Positions 5,814 to 10,051 of a DNA stretch of 10,051 nucleotides are shown here, in pieces. The DNA is from an uncultured Bacteroidales bacterium (lineage in GTDB: Bacteria > Bacteroidota > Bacteroidia > Bacteroidales > Paludibacteraceae): positions 1 through 10,051 of the forward strand of contig CAIUKZ010000430.1 in NCBI GenBank assembly GCA_903899865.1. Reading direction: 5' to 3'. Each line of letters opens with the position of its first letter. Position 1 is the stretch's first letter. Under the pieces are notes generated by a model. The model saw nothing but the letters and a program-made list of their open reading frames with translations, was not told the DNA's origin and ran no database searches. Made by a program: the position numbers and the translations under genes.

Positions 5814-6325
5814 ATAAAATCAAGTTGCTGAATAAAATCCCTAAATTCTTGTTTAAAGTTAGATGTAAAACCATCCTCTTGTATGGTTTGTTGGATTTGG
5901 TCGATGCTCCAAAATTTCCCTTCGCTAATTTCTATAGGATCGGGAGTGATGCTTCCATCGTAAAAAGTGTAAAAACTATACACCAATTCTGATTCGAAAG
6001 CCGACGTATGTACATAACTGCCAATGAATAATGGAGTAAAACCTCCTATACCTAGTTCTTCATTTGCCTCTCTGAAAAGTGCATGCTCTATCTCTTCTCC
6101 AAAACCGATATGCCCACCTACAGAAGTGTCCCATTTGCCTGGTTGTATGTCTTTTTCCATCGACCTCTTTTGAAGATATAGTTCATTTTTTGAATTGAAA
6201 ACATGTAGATGTACCACCGGATGAAGTAGAAAGCTACCCGAATGACACTCTTTTCGAGTGGCTTGACCGATAATGTTTCCCTCCTTGTCAACCAACGGGA
6301 ATAATTCTGAACTGTTTGTAAGCAT
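5801..6325 (-). CDS. Nudix hydrolase, isopentenyl-diphosphate isomerase-like (YfcD type)
   Basis: The 174-residue protein has a complete Nudix box, G71-x5-E77-x7-R85-E86-A-N-E89-E90-L-G92-I93, whose glutamates bind the divalent metal used to cleave a nucleoside diphosphate linked to another group. The N-terminal FPLVDKEGNIIGQATRKECHSGSFLLHPVVHLHVFNSKNELYLQKR and the IQPGKWDTSVGGH block are typical of the YfcD/IDI-like branch. Proteins of this branch are often labelled isopentenyl-diphosphate delta-isomerase, but most are uncharacterised hydrolases, so I do not assign isomerase activity. It is probably cytosolic. It is transcribed from its own promoter at 6359-6390 and ends inside the bidirectional terminator shared with the biotin carrier gene, so it is a single-gene unit. 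The ATG at 6323-6325 is 33 bases downstream of the -7 box and fits the family N-terminus. Confidence 0.9.
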   Translation of the reverse strand: MLTNSSELFPLVDKEGNIIGQATRKECHSGSFLLHPVVHLHVFNSKNELYLQKRSMEKDIQPGKWDTSVGGHIGFGEEIEHALFREANEELGIGGFTPLFIGSYVHTSAFESELVYSFYTFYDGSITPDPIEISEGKFWSIDQIQQTIQEDGFTSNFKQEFRDFIQQLDFIKNA

Positions 6326-6358
6326 GTTTTTTCTGTGATAAAATGATTCTATGATTTA

Positions 6359-6390
6359 CAAAAGTATAGGTATTAACTTGCATTTGCAAA
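6359..6390 (-). promoter_or_regulatory. Bacteroidota-type promoter of the Nudix gene
   Basis: On the minus strand TTTG (6387-6390), a 20-base spacer and TACTTTTG (6359-6366) match the consensus TTTG-N19/20-TAnnTTTG. The -7 box lies 33 bases before the Nudix ATG, giving a short leader. Confidence 0.65.
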
Positions 6391-6400
6391 CTTTGAGACA

Positions 6401-6472
6401 ATGAAACGAGCACGACAAATTAACTTTGACACACAAGGAGATGTTTATGTGCGAGTTCCATCTGACAACTAA
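6401..6472 (+). other. Possible 23-codon small reading frame, unsupported
   Basis: An ATG at 6401 opens a 23-residue frame rich in charged and polar residues (it begins MKRARQINFD and ends VRVPSDN) that closes with TAA. It points away from the Nudix gene just downstream of that gene's promoter. I do not recognise it and see no promoter facing it. It could be the remnant of a lost gene, a small peptide, or chance. Confidence 0.15.
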
Positions 6473-6689
6473 AAAACAATTATAAACAGATGAAAATATG
6501 TATATCATGAGTGAAATCATTAGAAGTTAATAAAGTTTAATTTTGTATAGTTTAAGTAGTGGTAAGCCTTGAATTTATAGTCTTAATTTTATCTGACTTT
6601 CATTTTTGATGGACGAGAATTTATTAGCGAATATGTTCTGGGTTGAGTTGATTATTTCTGATTGTGTGCCAAAATTAGATGGAAATTTG

Positions 6690-6697
6690 TATCTTTG
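6690..6697 (+). promoter_or_regulatory. Candidate -7 box for the polysaccharide locus
   Basis: TATCTTTG matches TAnnTTTG, in the common TTTGTATCTTTGTGG context of Bacteroidota promoters. It lies 123 bases before the ATG at 6821. The expected TTTG 19-20 bases upstream is missing; a TTG is 25 bases away. A 7-bp inverted repeat, TTGTATC (6687-6693) and GATACAA (6723-6729), overlaps it. Confidence 0.45.
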
Positions 6698-6820
6698 TGG
6701 GATGTATTGAATCAACAAAAAGGATACAATAACTTATGTTGATAGTACTGGCTTAAATCTATGAGACTTATGTCAAAAATAGATAGTAATTCTTGAAGGT
6801 ACATTTCCAAAAAATAAGAA

Positions 6821-8110
6821 ATGAAAGAGTTTAAAATAGCTGTTATTGGATTAGGGTATGTTGGTTTGCCGTTAGCAATTGAATTTGGTAAAAAATTCAA
6901 AGTAGTAGGATATGATATCAATCAAAAAAGGGTAGAGGAACTACAAAATGGCTATGATCATACACTAGAGGCCGACTTGGAAGGGATGAATCAAGCAATG
7001 TCTATTCGTGTTGAGAATGAAGAATTAGGACTCTCCTTTTCATCTTTTGAAGATGAACTTAAACAGTATAATACTTTTATAGTAACTGTACCCACGCCTA
7101 TCAATCAGTTCAATATGCCCGACCTACGCCCTTTGATAAGTGCTTCTAAGATGCTGGGAAGGGTAATAAAAAATGGTGATATTGTTATTTATGAATCCAC
7201 CACTTATCCTGGTTGCACAGAAGAAGACTGCATACCTGAAATCGAAAAAGTGTCAGGTCTAAAATTTAATACCGATTTTTTTGCTGGGTATAGTCCTGAA
7301 CGCATTAACCCTGGCGATAAAATTAATACACTAACTAAGATTAAAAAAGTAACATCAGGTTCTACTCCAGATATTGCAAACAAGGTAGATGGGTTATACG
7401 CTTCAATTATAACGGCTGGTACACACAAGGCCCCGAGTATAAAAGTGGCTGAAGCATCCAAGATTATTGAGAATGCTCAACGCGATGTCAATATCTCGTT
7501 TGTAAATGAACTGGCACTCATTTTTGATAGAGTGGGCATTGATACCAATGATGTGATTGAAGCTGCAGGTACAAAGTGGAATTTCTTGAAATACCGCCCA
7601 GGATTGGTCGGAGGACACTGTATCAGTGTAGATCCTTATTACCTTGCTAGTAAAGCCGAGTCGTTAGGCTATGTTCCAAAAGTAATCCTTTCTGGACGCC
7701 ATGTAAATAACAGCATTGCACCTTTCATCGCCAACAAGGTGTTGAAGCTGATGATCAAAAAAGTACATGCCATCAATGGCGCTAATGTGCTAATATTAGG
7801 TATAACTTTCAAGGAAAATTGTCCCGATATAAGAAATACCAAAGTGGTAGATATTTATAGAGAGCTATGTGATTTTGGCCTAAATGTAGATATATACGAC
7901 CCATGGGCTATAGCAGAAGAAGTGAAAGAAGAGTATGGAGTCGAAACTCTTAAATCACTGGATGAAAGCAAAAAATATGATGCTATACTTCTTGCCGTAG
8001 CTCACGATGAGTTCAAAGAATTTAATTTTGAGAAGTATTATAACGCTGGTGCAGTAGTGTTTGACGCCAAAGCAGTGGTGGATAGACGCTGGGTAGATGG
8101 GAGATTGTAG
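6821..8110 (+). CDS. tviB: UDP-sugar 6-dehydrogenase of the TviB/WbpA type
   Basis: The 429-residue enzyme oxidises C6 of a UDP-sugar to the uronic acid in two NAD-dependent steps in the cytosol. The N-terminal Rossmann domain has GLGYVGLPLAIEFG (10-23) and D32 for NAD binding. Other landmarks are TVPTPIN (89-95), YESTTYPGC (124-132), YSPERINPGD (157-166), K214 in EASKIIENAQRD, the catalytic cysteine C267 in GLVGGHCI, and KENCPDIRNT (331-340) of the C-terminal UDP-binding domain. Whole-length similarity is closest to TviB (Vi antigen) and WbpA/WbpO, which act on UDP-GlcNAc or UDP-GalNAc rather than UDP-glucose, so the product is probably a UDP-HexNAc uronate. The TviC/WbpP 4-epimerase that often sits nearby is not in the window. 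It heads a same-strand group with the flippase and the glycosyltransferase. Confidence 0.92.
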   Translation: MKEFKIAVIGLGYVGLPLAIEFGKKFKVVGYDINQKRVEELQNGYDHTLEADLEGMNQAMSIRVENEELGLSFSSFEDELKQYNTFIVTVPTPINQFNMPDLRPLISASKMLGRVIKNGDIVIYESTTYPGCTEEDCIPEIEKVSGLKFNTDFFAGYSPERINPGDKINTLTKIKKVTSGSTPDIANKVDGLYASIITAGTHKAPSIKVAEASKIIENAQRDVNISFVNELALIFDRVGIDTNDVIEAAGTKWNFLKYRPGLVGGHCISVDPYYLASKAESLGYVPKVILSGRHVNNSIAPFIANKVLKLMIKKVHAINGANVLILGITFKENCPDIRNTKVVDIYRELCDFGLNVDIYDPWAIAEEVKEEYGVETLKSLDESKKYDAILLAVAHDEFKEFNFEKYYNAGAVVFDAKAVVDRRWVDGRL

Positions 8111-8144
8111 GGAGTGGTGATTTTGATGAATTTAAAATAGGCAA

Positions 8145-9488
8145 ATGAGATTTTTTACTTTTTTAAAATTAGACAATCGTTTGGATATTGCAAAGCTTAA
8201 TATCCTATATTCTTTTGGATTAAAGGGTATAAGTGTTTGTATTTCTCTAATAATTGTACCGTTGACAATTAAGTGTCTAAACGCAAATGATTTTGGAGTT
8301 TGGCTAACTCTAAGTTCGTTAATTGTTTGGATTGGTTATTTTGATATTGGTTTAGGAAATGGTTTGAGGAATAAACTGGCAGAAGCAATTGCAGTTGAAG
8401 ATTACGAAATTGGACAAATATATGTAAGTACTACATTTGCATTATTATCGATAATAATGTGTTTGTTTTTTATTTTGGTAATTATAATAAACCCATGGTT
8501 AGATTGGTCTGCAATCTTAAATACAGACCATAAACAAGGAATAGATTTATCAAAGGTGGTAGTTGTTGTTGTTGGTTTTTTTTGTTTACAATTTGTATTT
8601 AAAACAGTAGGAATAATTTTTGTTGCCAGTCAGAAGCCAGCACTAAGTGATTTGATTAATGTTTGTGGGAATTTATTGGCTCTAATTGGAATTTATATTT
8701 TAACGAAAACAGAGTACAGTTCTTTGGGTTTTGTAGCACTAATATTTTCAGCCTCTCCAGTATTAATAATGTTAATAGCATTTCTATTTGCATTTAATGG
8801 AAAGTACTCTAAATTAAGTCCAAAATTATCTTTGGTAAATTTCAAATACACCAACGAATTAATGGGACTTGGAATTCAGTTTTTTATCATTCAGATTGCC
8901 GTTTGTGTTGTTGTTTATACTTCAACGAATATAATCATCACGCAATTGTTTGGACCGAGTCAAGTCACAATTTATAATATTGCATATAAGTATTTGTATT
9001 CCATTTCAATGGTATATACAATTATCCTTATGCCATTTTGGAGTGCAGCCACAGATGCATACGTTAAACATGATTTTCAATGGATAAAATTGTCAATAAA
9101 TAAGTTAATATATATATATATTGGATTTTTGGCTTTAACACTTATTCTGCTTGTTTTTGCAAATAGATTTTACATTGTTTGGGTAGGTTCAAACATAAGA
9201 GTGCCGTTTATTCTTTCCCTATTTGTGGCCTTGTATGTCACTCTATTTAACTGGAGTAATACGTTTATTTATTTTATAAACGGAATTGGTAAAATCCGAT
9301 TACAACTTTATCTAACTTTATTTGTAGCTGTAATATATATTCCATTGACAATTTATTTAGGTAGGGTATTCGGTTTAAATGGTGTAGTTATTTCTTCATG
9401 TATAAGTCTTTTACCCGCTTCCATATTGATGCCAATTCAGTGTGTAAAATTATACTCTGGAAGTGCAAAAGGAATTTGGAACAAGTGA
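8145..9488 (+). CDS. wzx: Wzx-type polysaccharide flippase (MOP superfamily)
   Basis: The 447-residue integral inner-membrane protein has about 12 hydrophobic segments, roughly at residues 19-46, 50-72, 93-119, 136-162, 170-186, 194-217, 238-268, 275-305, 317-345, 353-382, 386-406 and 412-435. The N-terminal NDFGVWLTLSSLIVWIGYFDIGLGNGLRNKLAEA block is characteristic of the oligosaccharide-flippase branch, and PFWSAATDAY in the second half is also usual. It should flip undecaprenyl-linked repeat units to the periplasmic face for polymerisation. It starts 34 bases after the dehydrogenase gene and precedes a glycosyltransferase. It is very AT-rich; an eight-T run at 8576-8583 and a (TA)6 tract at 9109-9120 lie inside the frame and are possible slippage sites. 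The specific sugar cannot be read from the sequence, and the symbol wzx is given for the functional class only. Confidence 0.85.
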   Translation: MRFFTFLKLDNRLDIAKLNILYSFGLKGISVCISLIIVPLTIKCLNANDFGVWLTLSSLIVWIGYFDIGLGNGLRNKLAEAIAVEDYEIGQIYVSTTFALLSIIMCLFFILVIIINPWLDWSAILNTDHKQGIDLSKVVVVVVGFFCLQFVFKTVGIIFVASQKPALSDLINVCGNLLALIGIYILTKTEYSSLGFVALIFSASPVLIMLIAFLFAFNGKYSKLSPKLSLVNFKYTNELMGLGIQFFIIQIAVCVVVYTSTNIIITQLFGPSQVTIYNIAYKYLYSISMVYTIILMPFWSAATDAYVKHDFQWIKLSINKLIYIYIGFLALTLILLVFANRFYIVWVGSNIRVPFILSLFVALYVTLFNWSNTFIYFINGIGKIRLQLYLTLFVAVIYIPLTIYLGRVFGLNGVVISSCISLLPASILMPIQCVKLYSGSAKGIWNK

Positions 9489-9543
9489 ATGATTTTTCAA
9501 ATATTTCTGTTAGATAACGAATAGTGTATTTTATAAGTCAATA

Positions 9544-10051
9544 ATGAAACAAATACAAAAATTTTCTATAATAACTGTATCTTATAATTCTGTTGCAACC
9601 ATAGAGCAAACTATTTTAAGTGTATTAAATCAATCCTATTCAAACATCGAGTATATTATAATTGATGGTGGAAGTACAGACGGTACTGTTGAAATTATAA
9701 AAAAATATCAAGATCGAATTTCATATTGGGTTTCTGAACCTGATCAAGGTATTTATGATGCCATGAATAAAGGAGTGCGTGTGGCGACTGGTGAATGGGT
9801 TGGAATTATTAATAGTGATGATTATTATGAATTAGATGCTATTGCTAGAATTCAGGAAGTAATAAATGACAATTCAGAGTTTGGATTGTTATTTGGTAAC
9901 ATGAAATTCATATACCCTAATGGGACAACTAGAATTTATAAACCTACCTTTGATATAGAAAAAATATGCAATAACATGACAATTTCCCATCCTACTGTTT
10001 TTGTTAAAAGATTAGTTTATAATAAATTAGGATTATTTAATTTAGATTATA
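9544..10051 (+). CDS. Family 2 glycosyltransferase, 3' end outside the window
   Basis: The first 169 residues are visible and the frame stays open to the window end. It is a GT-A fold, family 2 transferase: FSIITVSYNS (7-16) begins the nucleotide-binding fold, then EYIIIDGGSTDGTVEII (36-52), SEPDQGIYDAMNKGVRVATGEW (64-85) and the metal-binding motif INSDD (89-93), followed by acceptor-side sequence including ISHPTVFVKR. The SEPDQGIYDAMNKG block is typical of the WcaE/colanic-acid-like branch. It should add one sugar from a nucleotide-sugar donor to the lipid-linked repeat unit on the cytosolic face of the membrane. It starts at ATG 9544, 55 bases after the flippase, and is very likely co-transcribed. 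Donor and acceptor are unknown. Confidence 0.9.
   Translation, partial: MKQIQKFSIITVSYNSVATIEQTILSVLNQSYSNIEYIIIDGGSTDGTVEIIKKYQDRISYWVSEPDQGIYDAMNKGVRVATGEWVGIINSDDYYELDAIARIQEVINDNSEFGLLFGNMKFIYPNGTTRIYKPTFDIEKICNNMTISHPTVFVKRLVYNKLGLFNLDY

Larger units (their letters stand above)
6326..6820. other. 495-base intergenic region between divergent genes
   Basis: This gap separates the leftward Nudix gene from the rightward polysaccharide locus. It holds the Nudix promoter (6359-6390), a tiny possible reading frame (6401-6472), and the probable promoter (6690-6697) and leader of about 115 bases of the dehydrogenase gene. Between about 6475 and 6680 I see nothing recognisable beyond AT-rich DNA and an isolated TAATTTTG box at 6538-6545 without a partner. 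No antitermination-factor gene of the UpxY/NusG type, which often opens Bacteroides capsule operons, is present. Confidence 0.6.

Noticed and set aside
6731..6778. Two ACTTATGT copies as a tandem regulatory repeat
   Set aside because: The octamer is AT-rich and the context around the two copies differs, so chance is sufficient.
6761..6796. 11-codon frame in the leader of the dehydrogenase gene as a regulatory leader peptide
   Set aside because: It has no run of a regulatory amino acid and no competing hairpins next to it. Frames this short are expected by chance.

Overview
The window looks like chromosomal DNA of an AT-rich member of the Bacteroidota. The evidence is the gene families (Bacteroidota-type START-like small protein, DUF721 protein, GH73/LysM glucosaminidase, stand-alone biotin carrier protein beside a carboxyltransferase) and repeated matches to the Bacteroidota promoter form TTTG-N19/20-TAnnTTTG with little sign of Shine-Dalgarno sequences. 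I cannot place it below phylum.

Layout. Positions 1-185 hold a promoter pointing left out of the window and a terminator. Positions 186-1256 carry two leftward genes: a START-like protein that is frameshifted at a six-A run, and cytidine deaminase. From 1444 to 2720 a rightward pair encodes a secreted cell-wall glucosaminidase with LysM repeats and a small DUF721 protein. Positions 2720-2957 are a GC-richer, gene-free, two-armed palindromic element made of a series of hairpins; this is the most unusual object in the window. A helical-repeat protein of unknown function follows (3153-3683). Next come an acyl-CoA carboxyltransferase (3804-5348) and its biotin carrier protein (5428-5757), which together form part of a biotin-dependent carboxylase or decarboxylase. 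This block ends at a bidirectional terminator shared with a leftward Nudix hydrolase gene (5801-6325).

After a 495-base intergenic region, a surface-polysaccharide locus starts at 6821: a TviB/WbpA-type UDP-sugar dehydrogenase, a Wzx-type flippase and a family 2 glycosyltransferase cut off by the window end. The dehydrogenase would supply a uronic-acid sugar nucleotide, the glycosyltransferase would build the lipid-linked repeat unit and the flippase would move it across the inner membrane. The flippase and glycosyltransferase genes are visibly more AT-rich than the metabolic genes, as is common in such loci.

The left two thirds is mostly ordinary housekeeping DNA. I do not see a clear new defence or mobile system. 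The items most worth a second look are the palindromic element, the frameshifted START-like gene, and the inverted repeats overlapping two promoters.
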